Source: Hyphomicrobium sp.
GTDB taxonomy: Bacteria; Pseudomonadota; Alphaproteobacteria; Rhizobiales; Hyphomicrobiaceae
Length of the DNA: 64,000 bases
Direction: 5' to 3'
Assembly: GCA_003987725.1 (NCBI GenBank)
Contig: RXJH01000001.1
Span: forward strand, 124,001-188,000
Positions 25,958 through 34,730 of this stretch are shown in pieces. The position numbers were made by a program, and so were the translations under genes. The notes below the pieces were generated by a model, which saw nothing but the letters and a program-made list of their open reading frames with translations, made no database searches and was not told the DNA's origin. Every line of letters starts with the position of its first letter. Positions within the stretch are counted from its first letter, which is position 1.

Positions 25958-28435
25958 TCATTCCGCTGCCAGGCTCTCGGCACCGCGCTCGTTATGACCG
26001 AGCGTCACATAATTCGGTTTCAACTCCGCCGGATCGAAATGATCTACCGCTATGACGCGCGCGACGAGCTGTTCAACTTCGCGAAGCTGATCGGCCTCCA
26101 CGGCGGTGATGACACCCTTGGCTTGCGCCTCAGCAAACCAGTCGATGCCATGATAACGCCGTACGACACTCTCGCGGATCGCTTTTTCGAGCTTCTTTTC
26201 GATGGCCTCGGCGGCAATCACCTTTTCCAGCGTCACTTCGAGGATGCCGGTGGGATCATTGACATCCTTGGAAACGAAAATATGCCGCGTCAGGCGATCG
26301 CGCACCTCGCCCGGCTGCAATGCGTGTCTGGCGACTTGGTGGCCCAACGCGTCGGATGCGGGTTTGAAACGCCGTCCGAGCGGGAATACGACGAGGCGCA
26401 TCAGCGGGCATGCCCAGCGGACGGGGAAGTTGTCGATCACGCCCGAGATCGCTTCCTGGAAGCGGTAAAGCGCGTTCTGCGCGGCGAGCTCGACGATTTG
26501 TTCATCGCCCGCGGGGCGGCCGTCGTCGTCGTAACGCTTCAGCGTCGCCGAGAGCATGTAGAGTTCCGACAGCGCGTCTGCCATCCGGCCTGTGATCTTC
26601 TGCTTCGTCTTCAGGCCGCCGCCGAGCAGCGCAACCGTCAGATCGGCGACGAAGGCGAAGGAGCGGCTGGCGCGTCCGAGCTGGCGATACCAGTGCGACA
26701 TGCGCAACGCATTCGACGGCGCCGTGACGAACGCTCCGCCCGTCAAGTTATGCACGAAGCCGCCGGTGGCGTTCGACAGCGAGAAAGCAATATGATTGTT
26801 GAAGGCGTCTTCGAAGGCATCGAGGCCGCGTTTCCTATCCGCGTCCTGCGCCGCCTGCACTTCCTTGTAGAGATATGGGTGCGAGCGCAGCGCGCCCTGC
26901 GCGAACGTGATCAGCGTGCGCGTCAGGATGTTGGCGCCTTCGACCGTGATCCCCACGGGAACCATCTGGTAAGCCGACTGCAGGTAGTTCGCGGGACCAT
27001 CGCAAATGCCGCGGCCGCCGTGGATATCCATCGCGTCATTGACGGCGTTGCGCATTTTTTCGGTCGTCTGGTATTTCATCAGCGCGGAGATGACCGACGG
27101 CTTTTCGCCGCGCGAGACCATCGCGGCTGTCATCGCCCGGGCCGCCTCGTTGACGTACGCGGCTTCGACGATGCGGACGAGCGGCTCCTCGACGCCTTCC
27201 ATGCGCGAAACGGGGAGCCCGAACTGCTTCCTAATGCGACCATAGGCGGACGTTACGCGCAGCATCATCTTCGCGCCTGCCGTCGCCGATGACGGAAGCG
27301 AAATCGCGCGTCCGGCGGACAGGCATTCCATCAGCATGCGCCAGCCGTTGCCCGCCATCGCTTCGCCGCCGATGACCCAGTCGATCGGGATGAAGACGTC
27401 GTTGCCCCAGTTGGGACCATTCGGAAATGCAGCGCCAGACGGCAGATGGCGGCGGCCGATGTTGACGCCCGGATGGTCAGCCGGGATCAACGCGAGCGTG
27501 ATGCCGATGTCCTCGCCCTTGCCGAGCAGATTGTCCTTGTCGAACAGGCGGAACGCCAATCCGACGAGTGTCGCTTTCGGTCCGAGCGTGATGTAGCGCT
27601 TGTCCCACGAAAGGCGGATGCCGAGCGTGTCTTTCCCTTGGTGCGTGCCGCGCGCAACGTGGCCGATGTCGCGCATCGTGGCGGCATCGGAGCCAGAGGT
27701 CGGGCCGGTCAGCGAGAAGCAAGGCACTTCCTCGCCCTTGGCAAGACGCGGCAGATAATAATGCTTCTGCTCGTCGGTGCCGTACTTCTCGATCAGCTCG
27801 CCCGGCCCGAGCGAGTTCGGCACCATGACGATCGTCACGACGTCAGGTGAGCGCGAGGCGATCTTACCGAGAATGAGCGATTGGGACTGAGGCGAAAAGC
27901 CGAGGCCGCCGTGCTCCTTCGAGATCAGCATGCCGAGGAAGCCGTGCTTCTTGACGAAGTCCCAGATGTTGTCGGGGATCTCATGCAGGTTATGGCGGAT
28001 TTGCCAGTCGCTGATGAGACGGCAAAGATCTTCGGTCGGGCCATCGAGGAACGCCTGCTCCTCGGCCGAGAGTTCGATCGGCGGGATGGATTGGAGCTTG
28101 TCCCAGTCGGGCGTTCCGGAAAACAGCTCGGCGTCGAAACCGACTGTGCCGGCTTCGAGGGCCTGGGCTTCGGTGTCGGAGACCTTCGGCAGGATCTTGC
28201 GGATTTGTGCGAAGACCGGCGCGACGACCAGGCTCCGGCGAACGGAAGGAATGGAAAGGACGGCGAGCGCGATAAATGGCAGCCACGCGATCCAGGTGAC
28301 GAGACCGAAGCTCGCGCCGGTCGCAAGCAGCGTGAAGAGGCCGACGGCGGCGGCCCAGCCCCACAGTGGCGCGCGGACCATGCCGAGCGCCAGGAAGCCG
28401 ATGAAAGCCGCCAGTAAGAGAATGACGGGTGCCAT
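25958..28435 (-). CDS. fadE: acyl-CoA dehydrogenase, FadE type
   Basis: This 825-residue protein is a long FadE-type acyl-CoA dehydrogenase. It begins with two hydrophobic segments (LLLAAFIGFLALGMV and LFTLLATGASFGLVTWIAWL), giving membrane attachment. The catalytic core follows, including FGFLGM-like HGGLGFSPQSQSLILGKIAS, SLTGPTSGSDAATMRD and DIHGGRGICDGPANYL. It performs the first oxidation of acyl-CoA, passing electrons to the quinone pool. The ATG at 28435 was preferred to one five codons upstream because GGGAGG lies ideally upstream of it. It is the first gene of the leftward lipid operon, below the palindrome at 28491-28506. Confidence 0.93.
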   Translation of the reverse strand: MAPVILLLAAFIGFLALGMVRAPLWGWAAAVGLFTLLATGASFGLVTWIAWLPFIALAVLSIPSVRRSLVVAPVFAQIRKILPKVSDTEAQALEAGTVGFDAELFSGTPDWDKLQSIPPIELSAEEQAFLDGPTEDLCRLISDWQIRHNLHEIPDNIWDFVKKHGFLGMLISKEHGGLGFSPQSQSLILGKIASRSPDVVTIVMVPNSLGPGELIEKYGTDEQKHYYLPRLAKGEEVPCFSLTGPTSGSDAATMRDIGHVARGTHQGKDTLGIRLSWDKRYITLGPKATLVGLAFRLFDKDNLLGKGEDIGITLALIPADHPGVNIGRRHLPSGAAFPNGPNWGNDVFIPIDWVIGGEAMAGNGWRMLMECLSAGRAISLPSSATAGAKMMLRVTSAYGRIRKQFGLPVSRMEGVEEPLVRIVEAAYVNEAARAMTAAMVSRGEKPSVISALMKYQTTEKMRNAVNDAMDIHGGRGICDGPANYLQSAYQMVPVGITVEGANILTRTLITFAQGALRSHPYLYKEVQAAQDADRKRGLDAFEDAFNNHIAFSLSNATGGFVHNLTGGAFVTAPSNALRMSHWYRQLGRASRSFAFVADLTVALLGGGLKTKQKITGRMADALSELYMLSATLKRYDDDGRPAGDEQIVELAAQNALYRFQEAISGVIDNFPVRWACPLMRLVVFPLGRRFKPASDALGHQVARHALQPGEVRDRLTRHIFVSKDVNDPTGILEVTLEKVIAAEAIEKKLEKAIRESVVRRYHGIDWFAEAQAKGVITAVEADQLREVEQLVARVIAVDHFDPAELKPNYVTLGHNERGAESLAAE

Positions 28436-28490
28436 TTCCGTGCCTCCCATAAGAGCCGCCGTCAGATACCGGCAGGCCTTAAATTTAGTG

Positions 28491-28506
28491 TTGACGTATA
28501 CGTCAA
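28491..28506. promoter_or_regulatory. candidate LiuR-type MerR operator upstream of fadE operon
   Basis: TTGACGTATACGTCAA is a perfect 16-bp palindrome lying 56 bp upstream of the fadE start. It matches my recollection of LiuR-type MerR operators (TTTACGT-type half sites with inverted symmetry). On the minus strand TTGACG can also serve as a -35 element with TTTAAG 17 bases downstream, the arrangement typical of MerR-controlled promoters. The cognate protein is probably the MerR encoded at 20758-21192. The match is by eye. Confidence 0.6.
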
Positions 28507-28674
28507 TCTAGGGATTTCTCGCGCGCAGGTCCAGGGCGTGACCCAGTCGAGTTAATCACGTTTCTGCAACGAAACCTAACTTGCAGATGCAAAGAGGATT
28601 TCCCCCGCGCCGTTTCCCCAGTCGCCGTTCAGTCAGAGCTGATGCTGCGCGATAAACCTTAAGGATTGCGGAAA

Positions 28675-29991
28675 TCAGCGCTCGGCCTTCACCGGCATCT
28701 CACCGAACAGGTCGGCGACAATCGTCCGGTACCAGTCAGCGCTCTCCTGATACGTCTGGCGGCGGAGTTCGGCGCTGTCATCAGGCTTGGAAATGAACGG
28801 CTCTTTGACTTCGAGATAGGGTTTTCCGTCCTTCGTTGCCGGCACGTAATCGCCCCCGATCTTGGCACTGTTGTCGGGCGCGACCATCGACCAGCATGTA
28901 TTTCTGTATGTTCCGCGCACGCGAGGCTTACCCTCGAGGCTGGCGATGATGTCGGTCGCGACCACGGCTGCCTGGCTGACGGCTGAGTAAGCAGACTTCG
29001 GCATGTCATTCGCGATCGCGGCGTCGCCGAGGACGTAAACGTCTCTCGCCTTCGTCGAGGTAAAATTCTCAGGGTGGACCGGACACCAGTCGCCCTCCGT
29101 CAACCCGGCGTGGCTTGCGATCGCGCCGGCTTTCTGTGCGGGAATGATGTTGGCGAGAGCTGCGCGCTCCGTGCGGCCGGCCTTCGTCGTCACGATGCCG
29201 GTTTTCGCATCGACCTTGACGACGTTGAAATCGTCGATCTCGTTCGTCAAATTGATTTCGACGATGCCCTTATAATATTCGTCAAACGCCTCCTCGAAGA
29301 CGGCCTGCTTCGAGTAGGTTTTCTTTGCGTCGAAGAGGATCAGCCGGGCGTTCGGCTTTTTGGTTTTCAGGAAGTGCGCGATCATGCACGCCCTTTCGTA
29401 GGGCCCCGGCGGACAGCGATACGGATTCGACGGCACCGACATGACGACGAGACCGCCATTGGGAAGCGCGAGCAGCTTTTCCTTCAAGAGCCATGTCTGC
29501 TCGCCGCCTTGCCAGGCGTGCGGCATGATCTTGGCTGCTTCCGGCGAATAGCCTTCAATGGTCTCGTATTTGAAATCGATACCCGGCGCGACGACGAGAC
29601 GATCATACCTCAGAGGTGACGTTCCACGGGCCAGCGTCACGGTCTTCGCCGAGGTGTCGATCGCCGTCGCCGTGTCGGTGACGACGTTGATCCCGCGCTT
29701 CTTCACGCCCGTGTAGTCGTGCGTGAGGGATTTGAAGGAGCGGAACCCGCCGAGATAAACGTTCGATTGGAAGCAGGTCGTATATTTTTCCTTCGGTTCG
29801 ATCAGCGTCACGTCGAGATTTGCGTCCGCCGATTTCAAGCGGTTGGCGACGGCTGCGCCGCCCGGGCCACCGCCGATGACGATGATTTTCGCCGGCCCCG
29901 CGGCGAGTGCCGGACGCGGCAATTGCGACGCCGCGGCGACGCTTGCGCCGGCAGTCAGCAGAGCAAATTCGCGGCGCGTGATCTCGGTCAT
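28675..29991 (-). CDS. FCSD-type flavoprotein, sulfide dehydrogenase/SoxF-like
   Basis: A 438-residue exported FAD protein of the flavocytochrome c sulfide dehydrogenase family. The N-terminus is a Tat signal (TRREFALLTAGASVAAA). The FAD-binding motif is KIIVIGGGPGGAAVANRL (about 35-52). Cysteines C73 (TTCFQSN) and the one in RCPPGPYE match redox cysteines of FccB/SoxF proteins, and VYVLGDAAIANDMPKSA is the second flavin motif. It would oxidise sulfide or a sulfur-bound carrier in the periplasm and pass electrons to a c-type cytochrome. It diverges from soxY. No cytochrome subunit gene is directly fused or adjacent; the dihaem cytochrome at 31936-32544 is a candidate. Confidence 0.9.
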   Translation of the reverse strand: MTEITRREFALLTAGASVAAASQLPRPALAAGPAKIIVIGGGPGGAAVANRLKSADANLDVTLIEPKEKYTTCFQSNVYLGGFRSFKSLTHDYTGVKKRGINVVTDTATAIDTSAKTVTLARGTSPLRYDRLVVAPGIDFKYETIEGYSPEAAKIMPHAWQGGEQTWLLKEKLLALPNGGLVVMSVPSNPYRCPPGPYERACMIAHFLKTKKPNARLILFDAKKTYSKQAVFEEAFDEYYKGIVEINLTNEIDDFNVVKVDAKTGIVTTKAGRTERAALANIIPAQKAGAIASHAGLTEGDWCPVHPENFTSTKARDVYVLGDAAIANDMPKSAYSAVSQAAVVATDIIASLEGKPRVRGTYRNTCWSMVAPDNSAKIGGDYVPATKDGKPYLEVKEPFISKPDDSAELRRQTYQESADWYRTIVADLFGEMPVKAER

Positions 29992-30120
29992 TCCCCGCCT
30001 CTTGTTTGGGCCCGCCTTGGCGCCCCAACGTCACCTCAAGGCCTTCTCGAATGCTCATTTGCCACGGGCGATTGCCTCGTGTCAGGAAAATAAATGGTAA
30101 GGAAGCGGGAGGCGCCGCGA

Positions 30121-30133
30121 ATAGGTACCCTAT
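30121..30133. promoter_or_regulatory. possible operator in the soxY upstream region
   Basis: ATAGG-TAC-CCTAT is a short inverted repeat (five-base arms) 36 bp before the soxY start, in the 178-bp intergenic space shared with the divergent flavoprotein gene. It overlaps a TATATATAA stretch that could serve as a -10 element. It might bind a sulfur-responsive repressor, but no such gene is adjacent, and short repeats arise by chance. Confidence 0.3.
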
Positions 30134-30169
30134 ATATAACACTCAGTCTTCCGCTTCGAGGCTTGCCGC

Positions 30170-30658
30170 GTGCCGGACCCTATCGATATTGCCATTCTGA
30201 ACCGCCGGACGTTCGTTGCAGCGGGCGCCGCAGCAGCCGCTTTTCTGCCCTACCTCGCTCGCGCGGAGGATGCAGGAGCGAATGCCCTCGCGCCCAGTCA
30301 AAAATTCGAGGATGATTTCGCGCGGATCGCGGGTGCGGTCACGCCCATCGAAGGCAAGGTCACAGTCGATTTACCCGAGACGGCCGAGAACGGCAATTTC
30401 GTACCAATAACAATTGCTGTCGAGAGTCCAATGACGGACGCCGATTACGTCCGGGCGATTCATATTCTTTCGACCGAAAATCCCCATGCCCACGTCGCCA
30501 CATTCTATCTATCGCCCGTGAACGCCGTCGCGCGCGTGCAGACGCGGATGCGGCTGGCCAAGACGCAGAACGTCGTCGTTCTGGCGGAGCAGTCAAACGG
30601 CGAGATGCTGATTTTGACGACGCTCGTCAAAGTCACCATCGGCGGCTGCGGGATCTGA
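30170..30658 (+). CDS. soxY: SoxY, sulfur carrier subunit
   Basis: The 162-residue product is SoxY. It starts at GTG with a Tat signal (NRRTFVAAGAAAAAFLP; twin Arg at 12-13) and has the Ig-like SoxY domain ending in LVKVTIGGCGI. The carrier Cys is C160 in the terminal GGCGx swinging arm; the usual last residue Gly is Ile here. SoxY holds the sulfur intermediate covalently on this Cys in the periplasm while other Sox enzymes oxidise it. soxZ starts 12 bp downstream. SoxA, SoxX, SoxB and SoxCD genes are not in the window. Confidence 0.95.
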   Translation: MPDPIDIAILNRRTFVAAGAAAAAFLPYLARAEDAGANALAPSQKFEDDFARIAGAVTPIEGKVTVDLPETAENGNFVPITIAVESPMTDADYVRAIHILSTENPHAHVATFYLSPVNAVARVQTRMRLAKTQNVVVLAEQSNGEMLILTTLVKVTIGGCGI

Positions 30659-30670
30659 GGAGCGAACGTC

Positions 30671-30994
30671 ATGACCGCGAACCCACGCATCAAGCTTCCG
30701 GACGCGGCAAAAGCGGGCGAGGTGATCGAGATCAAGACGCTCATCACGCACGTCATGGAAACGGGAAACCGTCACGACAAGAACGGCAAGCCGATTCCGC
30801 GCGACATCATCAATTCCTTCGTCGTGAAGTTCGAAGGCCAACAGGTATTTCGCGCGACGTTCGGGCCGGGCATTTCTGCGAACCCTTATGTCGCGTTTCA
30901 CATGCGTGTTCCGGGTCCCGGCGTTTTTGAATTTGCGTGGACGGACGATCACGGCGTGACGACCGTCGCCACTGCGCTGCTGAAGGTAGCTTAA
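30671..30994 (+). CDS. soxZ: SoxZ, sulfur carrier partner
   Basis: This 107-residue protein is SoxZ, the partner that binds SoxY and is exported with it. Visible are RIKLPDAAKAGEVIEIKTLI (about residues 5-24), MSTG-like HVMETGNRHDKNGKPIPRD and PGPGVFEFAWTDDHGVTT. It lacks its own signal peptide, as expected for co-export with SoxY through Tat. A GAGG site precedes its ATG. It converges with the outer-membrane barrel gene. Confidence 0.95.
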   Translation: MTANPRIKLPDAAKAGEVIEIKTLITHVMETGNRHDKNGKPIPRDIINSFVVKFEGQQVFRATFGPGISANPYVAFHMRVPGPGVFEFAWTDDHGVTTVATALLKVA

Positions 30995-31007
30995 GTGCGC
31001 TCTCGTT

Positions 31008-31727
31008 TCAGCGCAACGGAACTATATACGAGAGGCCCAGCCGTACAGTTTCGACATCTCCACCGACCGCAGAAAACTGAGGCGCGTCCAGCTCTTTGGA
31101 AACTGTTCTGACACTTCTTGTTTCGAACATTGTCGCCCGAAACTCTACTGAAACGTGCCAATTTTCCGTCAGGCGATGCTCCACCCCGCCTCCCACAGTG
31201 GTGCCGTTCAAGTTTGCCGAAACAGGTTCGAGCAAAGAAGGCCACTCAAAGTTTTGTCTGATCCTCGAAGTCGTCCAGCCGCCTAGGCCGTACAGCAACG
31301 TAGACTCTGAAGCTAACCATCCAAGCCTCCCCGCCACGCTTGCTGACCACGAAACATCTCGATTGCACTTACCAATGCCTACGTCTGTGACGAGCACATT
31401 ACTGTCGAACCCATCCGTCCAGATCAAGCGGCAGTCCGTTTGCTGTGTCGAGCCGAATGGATCGAGGTCTACCCCTATTGCGACGACCGCACTTTGCATT
31501 CGCCAACTAGCCGAGATCGCAAACCCTCCGCGCCATTCGGTATCATCAGTAGAAATGGATTGTGCCGCGCCAAAAGTGGACGCGTTGAAGGCAGCGCTTC
31601 TGGCAGAATTGTGGGGGAGGCCAATGCCTGTGTACGCCCCGAATGAGAGCGCAGACCAATCATCCGCCTGTGCTCGCGTAAAAGGCAGGAAAAATAGGAG
31701 GCCAACGATTGCGATCCGGACGCTCAT
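31008..31727 (-). CDS. outer membrane beta-barrel protein
   Basis: A 239-residue secreted protein with a signal peptide (cut near RAQADDW) and a beta-barrel pattern of alternating strands. The strand SASVAGRLGWLASESTLLYG and the repeat SYIVPL at the end resemble small opacity-like OmpA/OMP_b-brl porins. The C-terminus ends in Leu-Arg after the strand. Base composition is slightly lower in GC than its neighbours. Function unknown; it lies between soxZ and the dihaem cytochrome gene on the opposite strand to soxZ. Confidence 0.75.
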   Translation of the reverse strand: MSVRIAIVGLLFFLPFTRAQADDWSALSFGAYTGIGLPHNSARSAAFNASTFGAAQSISTDDTEWRGGFAISASWRMQSAVVAIGVDLDPFGSTQQTDCRLIWTDGFDSNVLVTDVGIGKCNRDVSWSASVAGRLGWLASESTLLYGLGGWTTSRIRQNFEWPSLLEPVSANLNGTTVGGGVEHRLTENWHVSVEFRATMFETRSVRTVSKELDAPQFSAVGGDVETVRLGLSYIVPLR

Positions 31728-31935
31728 TTAAAATATTCCTTAAGAGCATTTTCCGAACCGTTACACGCGGAAGCACTGCACGAAAGCACAAGTTTACGCA
31801 GGAAGCAGTTGATCTGTGGAAAGCGTAGCGACCCATTTCGGCATTCGAATTTGCGACCGCTAATCGCAAGGTGAGGCAGGCGACAGGGCGATCCTCGCCT
31901 TGAACGTTTCCGTCGCGTACCCCAATTCGGATCTT

Positions 31936-32544
31936 CTATTTTGGATGAGCCGCAATTTGCAGACTTGAGAGATAGGCCGCGACCGGCTTCAGCGCTGCCT
32001 CGTCCACGGACTTCATCAGGACAGTCATGCCGATGTAATTCGTCCGTTCACCCTTATGGAAATCGGTCATCGTCTTCAGGAGGTACTCGTCCTGCTGACC
32101 GGCCAGACGCGGCCTTATCATGTCGCCTTGATAGTGCATTTGGTGGCAGCCTCTGCAATTGAGCGGATTGAGCACGGCGTGGGCGGCGACCTGCACGTCC
32201 GCCGGCGGCGTGGGCTGCTGAAGATTTGGCCACGGCTGCTTCGCGTAATACGTCGCGAGTTCTTCCATGTCCGTCCGGCTCAACGAAGCTGCGACAGCCG
32301 ACATGGTCTCGTTCTTGCGGTGTCCGATCTTGAAATCGTTAAGTTGGTTTAAAAGATAATCGCGGTTTTGGCCCCAAATGACAGGCGTCGTCTTTTCAGT
32401 CGGCACACCCTGATCACCGTGACAGCCGGCACAAACCTGAGTGAGATCGCTCAATGTCTGGGCCGTCGCGCCTTTGCAGATAAAAAGTGAAGAGCTTGCC
32501 GCCAATATACCCGAAACAGCTAAACGTAGCGAGATTCCGGTCAT
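31936..32544 (-). CDS. dihaem c-type cytochrome (c4/FccA-like)
   Basis: A 202-residue exported protein with two haem-binding motifs, CAGCH (residues 38-42) and CRGCH (residues 130-134), and distal Met candidates such as the one in TNYIGMTVLM. The signal peptide ends near GATAQ. The ATG at 32544 has a GGAG site; a TTG two codons upstream is open. Two-domain cytochromes of this size are electron carriers, either c4/c553-like or the haem subunit of flavocytochrome c sulfide dehydrogenase. It could serve the FCSD flavoprotein about 2 kb away or accept electrons from XoxF; the context does not decide. Confidence 0.85.
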   Translation of the reverse strand: MTGISLRLAVSGILAASSSLFICKGATAQTLSDLTQVCAGCHGDQGVPTEKTTPVIWGQNRDYLLNQLNDFKIGHRKNETMSAVAASLSRTDMEELATYYAKQPWPNLQQPTPPADVQVAAHAVLNPLNCRGCHQMHYQGDMIRPRLAGQQDEYLLKTMTDFHKGERTNYIGMTVLMKSVDEAALKPVAAYLSSLQIAAHPK

Positions 32545-32727
32545 CACCAAACTCCACTAGCAATTCCGCATTCTCAGTTAAATCGATCTATTTATTTCAT
32601 TCGCCTCGGGACCGCGAATTGATGGATTGGCAGCCACCGCTCCAGGGCGTTTTCCGAAGGTTTCGCGGAGTGTCTGACGGATGCATGGATAACCCGTGGC
32701 GAAACCAACGTCCCCAAGAATAGTTCC

Positions 32728-32764
32728 ATGACATTTAAATGGTGCGGCCAAACTCAAATGTCAT
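32728..32764. promoter_or_regulatory. long-spaced inverted repeat upstream of xoxF
   Basis: ATGACATTT (32728-32736) and AAATGTCAT (32756-32764) are perfect inverted repeats with a 19-base spacer, 69 bp upstream of the xoxF start. This spacing would put the two half sites on similar faces of the helix, as for response-regulator or dimeric activator sites. XoxF genes are known to be controlled by two-component systems. The binding protein here is unknown. Confidence 0.4.
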
Positions 32765-32832
32765 TGGGATTATTTGCCTTTGGCGCGTACGCCACCCCGC
32801 ATCGGCAGGCGGCGCGCTGAAGGAGAATTGTC

Positions 32833-34656
32833 ATGCGACTAAGCGCAATAACCTGCGGGATCGGGCTGCTCGTCGCCGCAGTAGGTCCGGCCGTGGCAAA
32901 CGACAGTGTCGTTGAAGCCACGAAGAATCCGCAAAACTGGGCCATGCAGCAAGGCGACTATAGCAACCATCGCTATTCGAAGCTCGATCAGATCAATACC
33001 GACAATGTCGGGACTTTAAGAACAGAGTGGAGTTTTTCGACCGGCGTTCTCAGAGGTCACGAGGGTTCGCCACTGGTCATTGGCGACACGATGTACGTGC
33101 ATACGCCCTTCCCCAATATCGTCTATGCACTGAACCTCGATGATAATGAGAAGATTATTTGGAAGTACACGCCCAAACAGGATCCTTCCGTCGTTCCGGT
33201 GATGTGTTGCGATACCGTCAATCGCGGTGTGCAGTACGCGGATGGTAAGATCTTTCTCTATCAAGCCGATACGTTCCTCGTCGCTCTCGACGCCAAGACC
33301 GGCAAGGAAATCTGGAAGGTCAAAAACGGTGATCCCAAGGTTGGCGAGACCGGGACGAGCGCTCCCCTCATCGTCAAGGACAAGGTCATTGTCGGAATTT
33401 CCGGTGCCGAGTTCGGAATTCACGGGCGTCTGACCGCCTACAACATTTCCGACGGCAAACTGGCTTGGCGCGCTTTCTCGACCGGACCAGACAAGGAAAT
33501 GCTGATCGATCCGGAAAAGACCATGTCGCTCGGCAAACCCGTCGGGGCGGATAGTTCGCTCAAAACATGGAACGGCGACCAATGGAAAATCGGCGGCGGC
33601 TCGACATGGGGCTGGTACGCCTATGATCCGGCACTGAACCTGATCTACTACGGCACGGCAAATCCTGGAACGTGGAACCCCGTGCAACGTGCAGGACCTG
33701 GCGGCAAGCCAATCGACCAGAAATGGACCATGACGATTTTTGCTCGCGACCCCGATACGGGGATGGCGGCATGGGCCTATCAGATGACGCCGTTTGATGA
33801 ATGGGATTATGACGGCATCAACGAGATGATTCTCGCAGATAACATGGACATCAAGGGCGAAAAGCACAACGTGCTCGTGCACTTCGATCGCAACGGGTTC
33901 GGGTATACGCTCGATCGCAAGACCGGCATTCCGCTCGTCGCCGACAAGTTCGATCCGGCCGTCAATTGGGCGACCAGCATCGACCTCGATCCGAACAGTG
34001 CGGATTATGGCCGGCCCGTGCGCGTCGCAAGCAAATCGACGTTCAAGAATGGTCAGGACTTCAACACCAAGAACGTTTGTCCCGCGGCTCTCGGTTCGAA
34101 GGACCAGCAACCGGCGTCGTATTCGCCGATGACGGGATTGTTCTACGTTCCGACGAACCACGTCTGCATGGACTACGAGCCCTTCAAGGTTTCGTATACG
34201 GCTGGTCAGCCATTTGTCGGCGCCACGCTCTCCATGTTCCCGGCCCCGGGAAGTAACAACATGGGCAACTTCATCGCCTGGGACGCGTCCAAGGGCAAGA
34301 TCGTCTGGTCGAAGCCGGAAGAGTTTTCGGTGTGGTCAGGCGCGTTGACGACGGCTGGCGGCCTCGCCTGCTTCGGCACTCTTGAAGGCTACTTCAAGTG
34401 CGTCGATCAGAAAGACGGCAAGGAACTCTACAAATACAAAACGCCGTCCGGGGTTATCGGCAACGTCTTCACCTACGAGCACAAGGGTAAGCAATACATC
34501 GGTGTCTACTCGGGTGTTGGTGGATGGGCGGGCATTGGTCTCGCCGCCGGATTGACGAACCCAACCGATGGGCTCGGCGCAGTTGGCGGGTATGCGTCGC
34601 TCAGCAATTACACGGCTCTCGGAGGCTCGCTGACGGTCTGGGGACTGCCCAGCTAA
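32833..34656 (+). CDS. xoxF: lanthanide-dependent PQQ methanol dehydrogenase XoxF
   Basis: This 607-residue periplasmic quinoprotein has a signal peptide (cut near PAVAND), the vicinal disulfide C125-C126, catalytic-base Asp325 and Asp327 in DEWDYDGIN. The extra Asp two residues after the base is the known marker of lanthanide-binding XoxF rather than calcium MxaF. E193 (GAEFGIHG) and N277 (TANPG) complete the metal site. Eight propeller blades with tryptophan-docking motifs fill the length. It oxidises methanol to formaldehyde or formate, passing electrons to a c-type cytochrome. AAGGAG precedes the ATG. Usual partners XoxG and XoxJ are not adjacent. A terminator follows. Confidence 0.95.
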   Translation: MRLSAITCGIGLLVAAVGPAVANDSVVEATKNPQNWAMQQGDYSNHRYSKLDQINTDNVGTLRTEWSFSTGVLRGHEGSPLVIGDTMYVHTPFPNIVYALNLDDNEKIIWKYTPKQDPSVVPVMCCDTVNRGVQYADGKIFLYQADTFLVALDAKTGKEIWKVKNGDPKVGETGTSAPLIVKDKVIVGISGAEFGIHGRLTAYNISDGKLAWRAFSTGPDKEMLIDPEKTMSLGKPVGADSSLKTWNGDQWKIGGGSTWGWYAYDPALNLIYYGTANPGTWNPVQRAGPGGKPIDQKWTMTIFARDPDTGMAAWAYQMTPFDEWDYDGINEMILADNMDIKGEKHNVLVHFDRNGFGYTLDRKTGIPLVADKFDPAVNWATSIDLDPNSADYGRPVRVASKSTFKNGQDFNTKNVCPAALGSKDQQPASYSPMTGLFYVPTNHVCMDYEPFKVSYTAGQPFVGATLSMFPAPGSNNMGNFIAWDASKGKIVWSKPEEFSVWSGALTTAGGLACFGTLEGYFKCVDQKDGKELYKYKTPSGVIGNVFTYEHKGKQYIGVYSGVGGWAGIGLAAGLTNPTDGLGAVGGYASLSNYTALGGSLTVWGLPS

Positions 34657-34676
34657 AACTTATTTCTCTGCACTCC

Positions 34677-34716
34677 AGTCGATGGCGCGGCCCCAAGGCG
34701 GACCGCGCCATCGACT
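34677..34716 (+). terminator. Rho-independent terminator of xoxF
   Basis: AGTCGATGGCGCGG (34677-34690) and CCGCGCCATCGACT (34703-34716) pair perfectly over 14 bp with a 12-base loop, and TTGTTTG follows at once. It begins 20 bases after the xoxF stop codon. Its strength and place indicate that xoxF is transcribed as a single gene. Confidence 0.82.
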
Positions 34717-34730
34717 TTGTTTGCCGGGAG

